Part shown: piece by piece, positions 1-14,300 of the stretch
Layout: every line of letters begins with the position of its first letter
Position numbering within the stretch: position 1 is the stretch's first letter
From: Elmis aenea
Lineage: Eukaryota > Arthropoda > Insecta > Coleoptera > Elmidae
Reading direction: 5' to 3'
Length of the DNA stretch: 64,000 bases
Assembly: GCA_947652605.1 (NCBI GenBank)
Contig: CANTFG010000004.1
Coordinates: 62,001-126,000, forward strand
Notes under the pieces: model-generated
Told to the model about the DNA's origin: nothing
Seen by the model: the letters and a program-made list of their open reading frames with translations, nothing else
The model's database searches: none
Made by a program: the position numbers and the translations under genes

Positions 1-171
1 AAAGCACGGTATTTTTAGGAAATTATTAAAAATTAAAACCAGCTCATTGAAAGACATATGCAAAACAATTGTATTCATGTAAAGAGGCGATGGATAAACT
101 GTTCCTGTGATATACAAATCAATAATTAAAATTGTTTTGAAATAGTCGCTCAAGGAACATATGTATTAACT
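1..171. repeat. Representative satellite monomer (171 bp)
   Basis: Landmarks in order: AAAGCACGGTATTTTTAGG (1-19), an AT-rich stretch with two TTAA (20-38), CCAGCTCATTGAAAGACATA (39-58), CAAAACAATTGTATTCATG (61-79), TAAAGAGGCGATGGATAAAC (80-99), TTCCTGTGATATACAAATC (102-120), AATAATTAAAATTGTTTTG (121-139), AAATAGTCGCTCAAGGAAC (140-158), ATATGTATTAACT (159-171). I count 48 G/C out of 171. CAAAACAATT at 61-70 is the exact reverse complement of AATTGTTTTG at 130-139, so the monomer can fold a 10-bp stem with a 59-nt loop. ACATATGT, ACAATTGT and, in most copies, TTCGAA are short palindromes. The length is 57 codons, so reading frames can run on between monomers. Confidence 0.95.
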
Positions 172-476
172 AAAGCACGGTATTTTTAGGAAATTATTAA
201 AAATTAAAACCAGCTCTTTGAAAGACATATGCAAAACAATTGTAGTAATGTAAAGAGGCGATGGATAAACTGTTCCTGTGATATACAAATCAATAATTGA
301 AATTGTTTCGAAATATTCGCTCAAGGAACATATGTATTAACTAAAGCACGGTATTTTTAGGAAATTATGAAAAATTAAAACCAGCTCATTGAAAGACATA
401 TGCAAAACAATTGTATTCATGTAAAGAGGCGATGGATAAACTGTTCCTGTGATATACAAATCAATAATTGAAATTG

Positions 477-493
477 TTTCGAAATAGTCGCTC
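477..493 (+). other. CENP-B-box-like motif in the monomer (example copy)
   Basis: TTTCGAAATAGTCGCTC here matches the mammalian CENP-B box pattern NTTCGNNNNANNCGGGN at 7 of its 9 fixed positions: TTCG, the central A and the following CG match, while the last GG is CT. The motif recurs once per monomer, and the TTCG core is intact in many copies but replaced by TTAG, TCAG, GTAG, TTTG or TTGG in others. Binding by any CENP-B-like protein is inference. The partial match could be chance in a repeat of this size. Confidence 0.25.
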
Positions 494-3400
494 AAGGAAC
501 ATATGTATTAACTAAAGCACGGTATTTTTAGGAAATTATTAAAAATTAAAACCAGCTCATTGAAAGACATATGCAAAACAATTGTATTCATGTAAAGAGG
601 CGATGGATAAACTGTTCCTGTGATATACAAATCAATAATTAAAATTGTTTAGAAATAGTCGCTCAAGGAACATATGTATTAACTAAAGCACGGTATTTTT
701 AGGAAATTATTAAAAATTAAAACCAGCTCATTGAAAGACATATGCAAAACAATTGTATTCATGTAAAGAGGCGATGGATAAACTGTTCCTGTGATATACA
801 AATCAATAATTGAAATTGTTTCGAAATAGTCGCTCAAGGAACATATGTATTAACTAAAGCACGGTATTTTTAGGAAATTATTAAAAATTAAAACCAGCTC
901 ATTGAAAGACATATGCAAAACAATTGTATTCATGTAAAGAGGCGATGGATAAACTGTTCCTGTGATATACAAATCAATAATTAAAATTGTTTTGAAATAG
1001 TCGCTCAAGGAACATATGTATTAACTAAAGCACGGTATTTTTAGGAAATTATTAAAAATTAAAACCAGCTCATTGAAAGACATATGCAAAACAATTGTAT
1101 TCATGTAAAGAGGCGATGGATAAACTGTTCCTGTGATATACAAATCAATAATTAAAATTGTTCAGAAATAGTCGCTCAAGGAACATATGTATTAACTAAA
1201 GCAGGGTATTTTTAGGAAATTATTAAAAATTAAAACCAGCTCATTGAAAGACATATGCAAAACAATTGTATTCATGTAAAGAGGCGATGGATAAACTGTT
1301 CCTGTGATATACAAATCAATAATTAAAATTGTTTCGAAATAGTCGCTCAAGGAACACATGTATTAACTAAAGCACGGCATTTTTAAGAAATTATTAAAAA
1401 TTAAAACCAGCTCATTGAAAGACATATGCAAAACAATTGTATTCATGTAAAGAGGCGATGGATAAACTGTTCCTGTGATATACAAATCAATAATTAAAAT
1501 TGTTTTGAAATAGTCGCTCAAGGAACATATGTATTAACTAAAGCACGGTATTTTTAGGAAATTATTAAAAATTAAAACCAGCTCATTGAAAGACATATGC
1601 AAAACAATTGTATTCATGTAAAGAGGCGATGGATAAACTGTTCCTGTGATATACAAATCAATAATTAAAATTGTTTAGAAATAGTCGCTCAAGGAACATA
1701 TGTATTAACTAAAGCACGGTATTTTTAGGAAATTATTAAAAATTAAAACCAGCCCATTGAAAGACATATGCAAAACAATTGTATTCATGTAAAGAGGCGA
1801 TGGATAAACTGTTTCTGTGATATACAAGTCAATAATTAAAATTGTTTCGAAATAGTCGCTCAAGGAACATATGTATTAACTAAAGCACGGTATTTTTAGG
1901 AAATTATTAAAAATTAAAACCAGCTCATTGAAAGATATATGCAAAACAATTGTATTCATGTAAAGAGGCGATGGATAAACTGTTCCTGTGATATACAAAT
2001 CAATAATTGAAATTGTTTCGAAATAGTCGCTCAAGGAACATATGTATTAACTAAAGCACGGTATTTTTAGGAAATTATTAAAAATTAAAACCATCTCTTT
2101 GAAAGACATATGCAAAACAATTGTATTCATGTAAAGAGGTGATGGATAAACTGTTCCTGTGATATACAAATCAATAATTAAAATTGTTCAGAAATAGTCG
2201 CTCAAGGAACATATGTATTAACTAAAGCACGGTATATTTAGGAAATTATTAAAAAATAAAACCAGCTCATTGAAAGACATGCAAAACAATTGTATTCATG
2301 TAAAGAGGCGATGGATAAACTGTTCCTGTGATATACAAATCAATAATTAAAATTGTTTAGAAATAGTCGCTCAAGGAACATATGTATTAACTAAAGCACG
2401 GTATATTTAGGAAATTATTAAAAATTAAAACCAGCTCATTGAAAGACATATGCAAAACAATTGTATTCATGTAAAAAAGCGATGGATAAACTGTTCCTGT
2501 GATATACAAATCAATAATTAAAATTGTTTAGAAATAGTCGCTCAAGGAACATATGTATTAACTAAAGCACGGTATTTTTAGGAAATTATTAAAAATTAAA
2601 ACCAGCTCATTGAAAGACATATGCAAAACAATTGTATTCATGTAAAGAAGCGATGGATAAATTGTTCCTGTGATATACAAATCAATAATTAAAATTGTTT
2701 AGAAATAGTCGCTCAAGGAACATATGTATTAACTAAAGCACGGTATTTTTAGGAAATTATTAAAAATTAAAACCAGCTCATTGAAAGACATATGCAAAAC
2801 AATTGTATTCATGTAAAGAGGCGATGGATAAACTGTTTCTGTGATATACAAATCAATAATTAAAATTGTTTCGAAATAGTCGCTCAAGGAACATATGTAT
2901 TAACTAAAGCACGGTATTTTTAGGAAATTATTAAAAATTAAAACCAGCTCATTGAAAGACATATGCAAAACAATTGTATTCATGTAAAGAGGCGATGGAT
3001 AAACTGTTCCTGTGATATACAAATCAATAATTAAAATTGTTTAGAAATAGTCGCTCAAGGAACATATGTATTAACTAAAGCACGGTATTTTTAGGAAATT
3101 ATTAAAAATTAAAACCAGCTCATTGAAAGACATATGCAAAACAATTGTATTCATGTAAAGAGGCGATGGATAAACTGTTCCTGTGATATACAAATCAATA
3201 ATTAAAATTGTGTAGAAATAGTCGCTCAAGGAACACATGTATTAACTAAAGCACGGCATTTTTAGGAAATTATTAAAAATTAAAACCAGCTCATTGAAAG
3301 ACATATGCAAAACAATTGTATTCATGTAAAGAGGCGATGGATAAACTGTTCCTGTGATATACAAATCAATAATTAAAATTGTTTAGAAATAGTCGCTCAA

Positions 3401-5499
3401 GGAACATATGTATTAACTAAAGCACGGTATTTTTAGGAAATTATTAAAAATTAAAACCAGCTCATTGAAAGACATATGCAAAACAATTGTATTCATGTAA
3501 AGAGGCGATGGATAAACTGTTTCTGTGATATACAAATCAATAATTGAAATTGTTTCGAAATAGTCGCTCAAGGAACATATGTATTAACTAAAGCACGGTA
3601 TTTTTAGGAAATTATTAAAAATTAAAACCAGCTCATTGAAAGACATATGCAAAACAATTGTATTCATGTAAAGAGGCGATGGATAAACTGTTCCTGTGAT
3701 ATACAAATCAATAATTAAAATTGTGTAGAAATAGTCGCTCAAGGAACATATGTATTAACTAAAGCACGGTATTTTTAGGAAATTATTAAAAATTAAAACC
3801 AGCTCATTGAAAGACATATGCAAAACAATTGTATTCATGTAAAGAGGCGATGGATAAACTGTTTCTGTGATATACAAATCAATAATTGAAATTGTTTCGA
3901 AATAGTCGCTCAAGGAACATATGTATTAACTAAAGCACGGTATTTTTAGGAAATTATTAAAAATTAAAACCAGCTCATTGAAAGACATATGCAAAACAAT
4001 TGTATTCATGTAAAGAGGCGATGGATAAACTGTTCCTGTGATATACAAATCAATAATTAAAATTGTGTAGAAATAGTCGCTCTAGGAACATATGTATTAA
4101 CTAAAGCACGGTATTTTTAGGAAATTATTAAAAATTAAAACCAGCTCATTGAAAGACATATGCAAAACAATTGTATTCATGTAAAGAGGCGATGGATAAA
4201 CTGTTTCTGTGATATACAAATCAATAATTGAAATTGTTTCGAAATAGTCGCTCAAGGAACATATGTATTAACTAAAGCACGGTATTTTTAGGAAATTATT
4301 AAAAATTAAAACCAGCTCATTGAAAGACATATGCAAAACAATTGTATTCATGTAAAGAGGCGATGGATAAACTGTTTCTGTGATATACAAATCAATAATT
4401 GAAATTGTTTCGAAATAGTCGCTCAAGGAACATATGTATTAACTAAAGCACGGTATTTTTAGGAAATTATTAAAAATTAAAACCAGCTCATTGAAAGACA
4501 TATGCAAAACAATTGTATTCATGTAAAGAAGCGATGGATAAATTGTTCCTGTGATATACAAATCAATAATTAAAATTGTTTAGAAATAGTCGCTCAAGGA
4601 ACATATGTATTAACTAAAGCACGGTATTTTTAGGAAATTATTAAAAATTAAAACCAGCTCATTGAAAGACATATGCAAAACAATTGTATTCATGTAAAGA
4701 GGCGATGGATAAACTGTTTCTGTAATATACAAATCAATAATTAAAATTGTTTCGAAATAGTCGCTCAAGGAACATATGTATTAACTAAAGCACGGTATTT
4801 TTAGGAAATTATTAAAAATTTAAACCAGCTCATTAAAAGACATATGCAAAACAATTGTATTCATGTAAAGTGGCGATGGATAAACTGTTTCTGTGATATA
4901 CAAATCAATAATTAAAATTGTTTCGAAATAGTCGCTCAAGGAACATATGTATTAACTAAAGCACGGTATTTTTAGGAAATTATTAAAAATTAAAACCAGC
5001 TCATTGAAAGACATATGCAAAACAATTGTATTCATGTAAAGAGGCGATGGATAAACTGTTCCTGTGATATACAAATCAATAATTAAAATTGTTTAGAAAT
5101 AGTCGCTCAAGGAACATATGTATTAACTAAAGCACGGTATTTTTAGGAAATTATTAAAAATTAAAACCAGCTCATTGAAAGACATATGCAAAACAATTGT
5201 ATTCATGTAAAGAGGCGATGGATAAACTGTTCCTGTGATATACAAATCAATAATTAAAATTGTTTCGAAATAGTCGCTCAAGGAACACATGTATTAACTA
5301 AAGCACGGCATTTTTAGGAAATTATTAAAAATTAAAACCAGCTCATTGAAAGACATATGCAAAACAATTGTATTCATGTAAAGAGGCGATGGATAAACTG
5401 TTCCTGTGATATACAAATCAATAATTAAAATTGTTTAGAAATAGTCGCTCAAGGAACATATGTATTAACTAAAGCACGGTATTTTTAGGAAATTATTAA

Positions 5500-8400
5500 A
5501 AATTAAAACCAGCTCATTGAAAGACATATGCAAAACAATTGTATTCATGTAAAGAGGCGATGGATAAACTGTTCCTGTGATATACAAATCAATAATTAAA
5601 ATTGTGTAGAAATAGTCGCTCAAGGAACATATATGTATTAACTAAAGCACGGTATTTTTAGGAAATTATTAAAAATTAAAACCAGCTCATTGAAAGACAT
5701 ATGCAAAACAATTGTATTCATGTAAAGAAGCGATGGATAAATTGTTCCTGTGATATACAAATCAATAATTAAAATTGTTTAGAAATAGTCGCTCAAGGAA
5801 CATATGTATTAACTAAAGCACGGTATTTTTAGGAAATTATTAAAAATTAAAACCAGCTCATTGAAAGACATATGCAAAACAATTGTATTCATGTAAAGAG
5901 GCGATGGATAAACTGTTTCTGTAATATACAAATCAATAATTAAAATTGTTTCGAAATAGTCGCTCAAGGAACATATGTATTAACTAAAGCACGGTATTTT
6001 TAGGAAATTATTAAAAATTTAAACCAGCTCATTAAAAGACATATGCAAAACAATTGTATTCATGTAAAGTGGCGATGGATAAACTGTTTCTGTGATATAC
6101 AAATCAATAATTAAAATTGTTTCGAAATAGTCGCTCAAGGAACATATGTATTAACTAAAGCACGGTATTTTTAGGAAATTATTAAAAATTAAAACCAGCT
6201 CATTGAAAGACATATGCAAAACAATTGTATTCATGTAAAGAGGCGATGGATAAACTGTTCCTGTGATATACAAATCAATAATTAAAATTGTTTCGAAATA
6301 GTCGCTCAAGGAACACATGTATTAACTAAAGCACGGCATTTTTAGGAAATTATTAAAAATTAAAACCAGCTCATTGAAAGACATATGCAAAACAATTGTA
6401 TTCATGTAAAGAGGCGATGGATAAACTGTTCCTGTGATATACAAATCAATAATTAAAATTGTTTAGAAATAGTCGCTCAAGGAACATATGTATTAACTAA
6501 AGCACGGTATTTTTAGGAAATTATTAAAAATTAAAACCAGCTCATTGAAAGACATATGCAAAACAATTGTATTCATGTAAAGAGGCGATGGATAAACTGT
6601 TTCTGTGATATACAAATCAATAATTGAAATTGTTTCGAAATAGTCGCTCAAGGAACATATGTATTAACTAAAGCACGGTATTTTTAGGAAATTATTAAAA
6701 ATTAAAACCAGCTCATTGAAAGACATATGCAAAACAATTGTATTCATGTAAAGAGGCGATGGATAAACTGTTCCTGTGATATACAAATCAATAATTAAAA
6801 TTGTGTAGAAATAGTCGCTCAAGGAACATATGTATTAACTAAAGCACGGTATTTTTAGGAAATTATTAAAAATTAAAACCAGCTCATTGTAAGACATATG
6901 CAAAACAATTGTATTCATGTAAAGAGGCGATGGATAAACTGTTTCTGTGATATACAAATCAATAATTAAAATTGTTTCGAAATAGTCGCTCAAGAAACAT
7001 ATGTATTAACTAAAGCACGGTATTTTTAGGAAATTATTAAAAATTAAAACCAGCTCATTGAAAGACATATGCAAAACAATTGTATTCATGTAAAGAGGCG
7101 ATGGATAAACTGTTCCTGTGATATACAAATCAATAATTAAAATTGTTTAGAAATAGTAGCTCAAGGAACATATGTATTAACTAAAGCACGGTATTTTTAG
7201 GAAATTATTAAAAATTAAAACCAGCTCATTGAAAGACATATGCAAAACAATTGTATTCATGTAAAGAGGCGATGGATAAACTGTTCCTGTGATATATAAA
7301 TCAATAATTAAAATTGTTTCGAAATAGTCGCTCAAGGAACACATGTATTAACTAAAGCACGGCATTTTTAGGAAATTATTAAAAATTAAAACCAGCTCAT
7401 TGAAAGACATATGCAAAACAATTGTATTCATGTAAAAAAGCGATGGATAAACTGTTCCTGTGATATACAAATCAATAATTAAAATTGTTTAGAAATAGTC
7501 GCTCAAGGAACATATGTATTAACTAAAGCACGGTATTTTTAGGAAATTATTAAAAATTAAAACCAGCCCATTGAAAGACATACGCAAAACAATTGTATTC
7601 ATGTAAAGAGGCGATGGATAAACTGTTTCTGTGATATACAAATCAATAATTAAAATTGTTTCGAAATAGTCGCTCAAGGAACATATGTATTAACTAAAGC
7701 ACGGTATTTTTAGGAAATTATTAAAAATTAAAACCAGCTCATTGAAAGACATATGCAAAACAATTGTATTCCTGTAAAGAGGCGATGGATAAACTGTTCC
7801 TGTGATATACAAATCAATAATTGAAATTGTTTCGAAATAGTCGCTCAAGAAACATATGTATTAACTAAAGCACGGTATTTTTAGGAAACTATTAAAAATT
7901 AAAACCAGCTCTTTGAAAGACATATGCAAAACAATTGTATTTATGTAAAGAGGCGATGGATAAACTGTTCCTGTGATATACAAATCAATAATTAAAATTG
8001 TTTAGAAATAGTCGCTCAAGGAACATATGTATTAACTAAAGCACGGTATTTTTAGAAAATTATTAAAAATTAAAACCAGCTCATTGAAAGACATATGCAA
8101 AACAATTGTATTCATGTAAAGAGGCGATGGATAAACTGTTCCTGTGATATACAAATCAATAATTAAAATTGTTTAGAAATAGTCGCTCAAGGAACATATG
8201 TATTAACTAAAGCACGGTATATTTAGGAAATTATTAAAAATTAAAACCAGCTCATTGAAAGACATATGCAAAACAATTGTATTCATGTAAAGAAGCGATG
8301 GATAAATTGTTCCTGTGATATACAAATCAATAATTAAAATTGTTTAGAAATAGTCGCTCAAGGAACATATGTATTAACTAAAGCACGGTATTTTTAGGAA

Positions 8401-11400
8401 ATTATTAAAAATTAAAACCAGCTCATTGAAAGACATATGCAAAACAATTGTATTCATGTAAAGAGGCGATGGATAAACTGTTTCTGTAATATACAAATCA
8501 ATAATTAAAATTGTTTCGAAATAGTCGCTCAAGGAACATATGTATTAACTAAAGCACGGTATTTTTAGGAAATTATTAAAAATTTAAACCAGCTCATTAA
8601 AAGACATATGCAAAACAATTGTATTCATGTAAAGTGGCGATGGATAAACTGTTTCTGTGATATACAAATCAATAATTAAAATTGTTTCGAAATAGTCGCT
8701 CAAGGAACATATGTATTAACTAAAGCACGGTATTTTTAGGAAATTATTAAAAATTAAAACCAGCTCATTGAAAGACATATGCAAAACAATTGTATTCATG
8801 TAAAGAGGCGATGGATAAACTGTTCCTGTGATATACAAATCAATAATTAAAATTGTTTAGAAATAGTCGCTCAAGGAACATATGTATTAACTAAAGCACG
8901 GTATTTTTAGGAAATTATTAAAAATTAAAACCAGCTCATTGAAAGACATATGCAAAACAATTGTATTCATGTAAAGAGGCGATGGATAAACTGTTCCTGT
9001 GATATACAAATCAATAATTAAAATTGTTTCGAAATAGTCGCTCAAGGAACACATGTATTAACTAAAGCACGGCATTTTTAGGAAATTATTAAAAATTAAA
9101 ACCAGCTCATTGAAAGACATATGCAAAACAATTGTATTCATGTAAAGAGGCGATGGATAAACTGTTCCTGTGATATACAAATCAATAATTAAAATTGTTT
9201 AGAAATAGTCGCTCAAGGAACATATGTATTAACTAAAGCACGGTATTTTTAGGAAATTATTAAAAATTTAAACCAGCTCATTGAAAGACATATGCAAAAC
9301 AATTGTATTCATGTAAAGAGGCGATGGATAAACTGTTTCTGTGATATACAAATCAATAATTGAAATTGTTTCGAAATAGTCGCTCAAGGAACATATGTAT
9401 TAACTAAAGCACGGTATTTTTAGGAAATTATTAAAAATTAAAACCAGCTCATTGAAAGACATATGCAAAACAATTGTATTCATGTAAAGAGGCGATGGAT
9501 AAACTGTTCCTGTGATATACAAATCAATAATTAAAATTGTGTAGAAATAGTCGCTCAAGAAACATATATGTATTAACTAAAGCACGGTATTTTTAGGAAA
9601 TTATTAAAAATTAAAACCAGCTCATTGAAAGACATATGCAAAACAATTGTATTCATGTAAAGAAGCGATGGATAAATTGTTCCTGTGATATACAAATCAA
9701 TAATTAAAATTGTTTAGAAATAGTCGCTCAAGGAACATATGTATTAACTAAAGCACGGTATTTTTAAGAAATTATTAAAAATTAAAACCAGCTCATTGAA
9801 AGACATATGCAAAACAATTGTATTCATGTAAAGAGGCGATGGATAAACTGTTTCTGTAATATACAAATCAATAATTAAAATTGTTTCGAAATAGTCGCTC
9901 AAGGAACATATGTATTAACTAAAGCACGGTATTTTTAGGAAATTATTAAAAATTTAAACCAGCTCATTAAAAGACATATGCAAAACAATTGTATTCATGT
10001 AAAGTGGCGATGGATAAACTGTTTCTGTAATATACAAATCAATATTTAAAATTGTTTCGAAATAGTCGCTCAAGGAACATATGTATTAACTAAAGCACGG
10101 TATTTTTAGGAAATTATTAAAAATTAAAACCAGCTCATTGAAAGACATATGCAAAACAATTGTATTCATGTAAAGAGGCGATGGATAAACTGTTCCTGTG
10201 ATATACAAATCAATAATTAAAATTGTTTCGAAATAGTCGCTCAAGGAACACATGTATTAACTAAAGCACGGCATTTTTAGGAAATTATTAAAAATTAAAA
10301 CCAGCTCATTGAAAGACATATGCAAAACAATTGTATTCATGTAAAGAGGCGATGGATAAACTGTTCCTGTGATATACAAATCAATAATTAAAATTGTTCA
10401 GAAATAGTCGCTCAAGGAACATATGTATTAACTAAAGCACGGTATTTTTAGGAAATTATTAAAAATTAAAACCAGCTCATTGAAAGACATATGCAAAACA
10501 ATTGTATTCATGTAAAGAGGCGATGGATAAACTGTTTCTGTGATATACAAATCAATAATTGAAATTGTTTCGAAATAGTCGCTCAAGGAACATATGTATT
10601 AACTAAAGCACGGTATTTTTAGGAAATTATTAAAAATTAAAACCAGCTCATTGAAAGACATATGCAAAACAATTGTATTCATGTAAAGAGGCGATGGATA
10701 AACTGTTCCTGTGATATACAAATCAATAATTAAAATTGTGTAGAAATAGTCGCTCAAGGAACATATGTATTAACTAAAGCACGGTATTTTTAGGAAATTA
10801 TTAAAAATTAAAACCAGCTCATTGTAAGACATATGCAAAACAATTGTATTCATGTAAAGAGGCGATGGATAAACTGTTTCTGTGATATACAAATCAATAA
10901 TTAAAATTGTTTCGAAATAGTCGCTCAAGAAACATATGTATTAACTAAAGCACGGTATTTTTAGGAAATTATTAAAAATTAAAACCAGCTCATTGAAAGA
11001 CATATGCAAAACAATTGTATTCATGTAAAAAGGCGATGGATAAACTGTTCCTGTGATATACAAATCAATAATTAAAATTGTTTAGAAATAGTAGCTCAAG
11101 GAACATATGTATTAACTAAAGCACGGTATTTTTAGGAAATTATTAAAAATTAAAACCAGCTCATTGAAAGACATATGCAAAACAATTGTATTCATGTAAA
11201 GAGGCGATGGATAAACTGTTCCTGTGATATATAAATCAATAATTAAAATTGTTTCGAAATAGTCGCTCAAGGAACACATGTATTAACTAAAGCACGGCAT
11301 TTTTAGGAAATTATTAAAAATTAAAACCAGCTCATTGAAAGACATATGCAAAACAATTGTATTCATGTAAAAAAGCGATGGATAAACTGTTCCTGTGATA

Positions 11401-14300
11401 TACAAATCAATAATTAAAATTGTTTAGAAATAGTCGCTCAAGGAACATATGTATTAACTAAAGCACGGTATTTTTAGGAAATTATTAAAAATTAAAACCA
11501 GCCCATTGAAAGACATACGCAAAACAATTGTATTCATGTAAAGAGGCGATGGATAAACTGTTTCTGTGATATACAAATCAATAATTAAAATTGTTTCGAA
11601 ATAGTCGCTCAAGGAACATATGTATTAACTAAAGCACGGTATTTTTAGGAAATTATTAAAAATTAAAACCAGCTCATTGAAAGACATATGCAAAACAATT
11701 GTATTCCTGTAAAGAGGCGATGGATAAACTGTTCCTGTGATATACAAATCAATAATTGAAATTGTTTCGAAATAGTCGCTCAAGAAACATATGTATTAAC
11801 TAAAGCACGGTATTTTTAGGAAACTATTAAAAATTAAAACCAGCTCTTTGAAAGACATATGCAAAACAATTGTATTCATGTAAAGAGGCGATGGATAAAC
11901 TGTTCCTGTGATATACAAATCAATAATTAAAATTGTTTAGAAATAGTCGCTCAAGGAACATATGTATTAACTAAAGCACGGTATTTTTAGAAAATTATTA
12001 AAAATTAAAACCAGCTCATTGAAAGACATATGCAAAACAATTGTATTCATGTAAAGAGGCGATGGATAAACTGTTCCTGTGATATACAAATCAATAATTA
12101 AAATTGTTTAGAAATAGTCGCTCAAGGAACATAAATGTATTAACTAAAGCACGGTATATTTAGGAAATTATTAAAAATTAAAACCAGCTCATTGAAAGAC
12201 ATATGCAAAACAATTGTATTCATGTAAAGAAGCGATGGATAAATTGTTCCTGTGATATACAAATCAATAATTAAAATTGTTTAGAAATAGTCGCTCAAGG
12301 AACATATGTATTAACTAAAGCACGGTATTTTTAGGAAATTATTAAAAATTAAAACCAGCTCATTGAAAGACATATGCAAAACAATTGTATTCATGTAAAG
12401 AGGCGATGGATAAACTGTTTCTGTAATATACAAATCAATAATTAAAATTGTTTCGAAATAGTCGCTCAAGGAACATATGTATTAACTAAAGCACGGTATT
12501 TTTAGGAAATTATTAAAAATTTAAACCAGCTCATTAAAAGACATATGCAAAACAATTGTATTCATGTAAAGTGGCGATGGATAAACTGTTTCTGTGATAT
12601 ACAAATCAATAATTAAAATTGTTTCGAAATAGTCGCTCAAGGAACATATGTATTAACTAAAGCACGGTATTTTTAGGAAATTATTAAAAATTAAAACCAG
12701 CTCATTGAAAGACATATGCAAAACAATTGTATTCATGTAAAGAGGCGATGGATAAACTGTTCCTGTGATATACAAATCAATAATTAAAATTGTTTAGAAA
12801 TAGTCGCTCAAGGAACATTATGTATTAACTAAAGCACGGTATTTTTAGGAAATTATTAAAAATTAAAACCAGCTCATTGAACGACATATGCAAAACAATT
12901 GTATTCATGTAAAGAGGCGATGGATAAACTGTTCCTGTGATATACAAATCAATAATTAAAATTGTTTCGAAATAGTCGCTCAAGGAACACATGTATTAAC
13001 TAAAGCACGGCATTTTTAGGAAATTATTAAAAATTAAAACCAGCTCATTGAAAGACATATGCAAAACAATTGTATTCATGTAAAGAGGCGATGGATAAAC
13101 TGTTCCTGTGATATACAAATCAATAATTAAAATTGTTTAGAAATAGTCGCTCAAGGAACATATGTATTAACTAAAGCACGGTATTTTTAGGAAATTATTA
13201 AAAATTAAAACCAGCTCATTGAAAGACATATGCAAAACAATTGTATTCATGTAAAGAGGCGATGGATAAACTGTTTCTGTGATATACAAATCAATAATTG
13301 AAATTGTTTCGAAATAGTCGCTCAAGGAACATATGTATTAACTAAAGCACGGTATTTTTAGGAAATTATTAAAAATTAAAACCAGCTCATTGAAAGACAT
13401 ATGCAAAACAATTGTATTCATGTAAAGAGGCGATGGATAAACTGTTCCTGTGATATACAAATCAATAATTAAAATTGTGTAGAAATAGTCGCTCAAGGAA
13501 CATATATGTATTAACTAAAGCACGGTATTTTTAGGAAATTATTAAAAATTAAAACCAGCTCATTGAAAGACATATGCAAAACAATTGTATTCATGTAAAG
13601 AAGCGATGGATAAATTGTTCCTGTGATATACAAATCAATAATTAAAATTGTTTAGAAATAGTCGCTCAAGGAACATATGTATTAACTAAAGCACGGTATT
13701 TTTAGGAAATTATTAAAAATTAAAACCAGCTCATTGAAAGACATATGCAAAACAATTGTATTCATGTAAAGAGGCGATGGATAAACTGTTTCTGTAATAT
13801 ACAAATCAATAATTAAAATTGTTTCGAAATAGTCGCTCAAGGAACATATGTATTAACTAAAGCACGGTATTTTTAGGAAATTATTAAAAATTTAAACCAG
13901 CTCATTAAAAGACATATGCAAAACAATTGTATTCATGTAAAGTGGCGATGGATAAACTGTTTCTGTGATATACAAATCAATAATTAAAATTGTTTCGAAA
14001 TAGTCGCTCAAGGAACATATGTATTAACTAAAGCACGGTATTTTTAGGAAATTATTAAAAATTAAAACCAGCTCATTGAAAGACATATGCAAAACAATTG
14101 TATTCATGTAAAGAGGCGATGGATAAACTGTTCCTGTGATATACAAATCAATAATTAAAATTGTTTCGAAATAGTCACTCAAGGAACACATGTATTAACT
14201 AAAGCACGGCATTTTTAGGAAATTATTAAAAATTAAAACCAGCTCATTGAAAGACATATGCAAAACAATTGTATTCATGTAAAGAGGCGATGGATAAACT
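5500..14300. repeat. Higher-order repeat, about 23 monomers (3.94 kb period)
   Basis: Diagnostic variants recur at a spacing of 3935-3941 bp. The ACATATATG two-base insertion lies near 5628, 9562 and 13502. The CATTGTAAGAC variant lies near 6888 and 10823. The AAATAGTAGC variant lies at 7151 and 11086, and the CCTGTAAAGA variant at 7771 and 11706. About 5.5-10.35 kb therefore matches 9.43-14.3 kb. Boundaries are estimated from where marker variants stop agreeing and are good to about one monomer. Confidence 0.8.
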
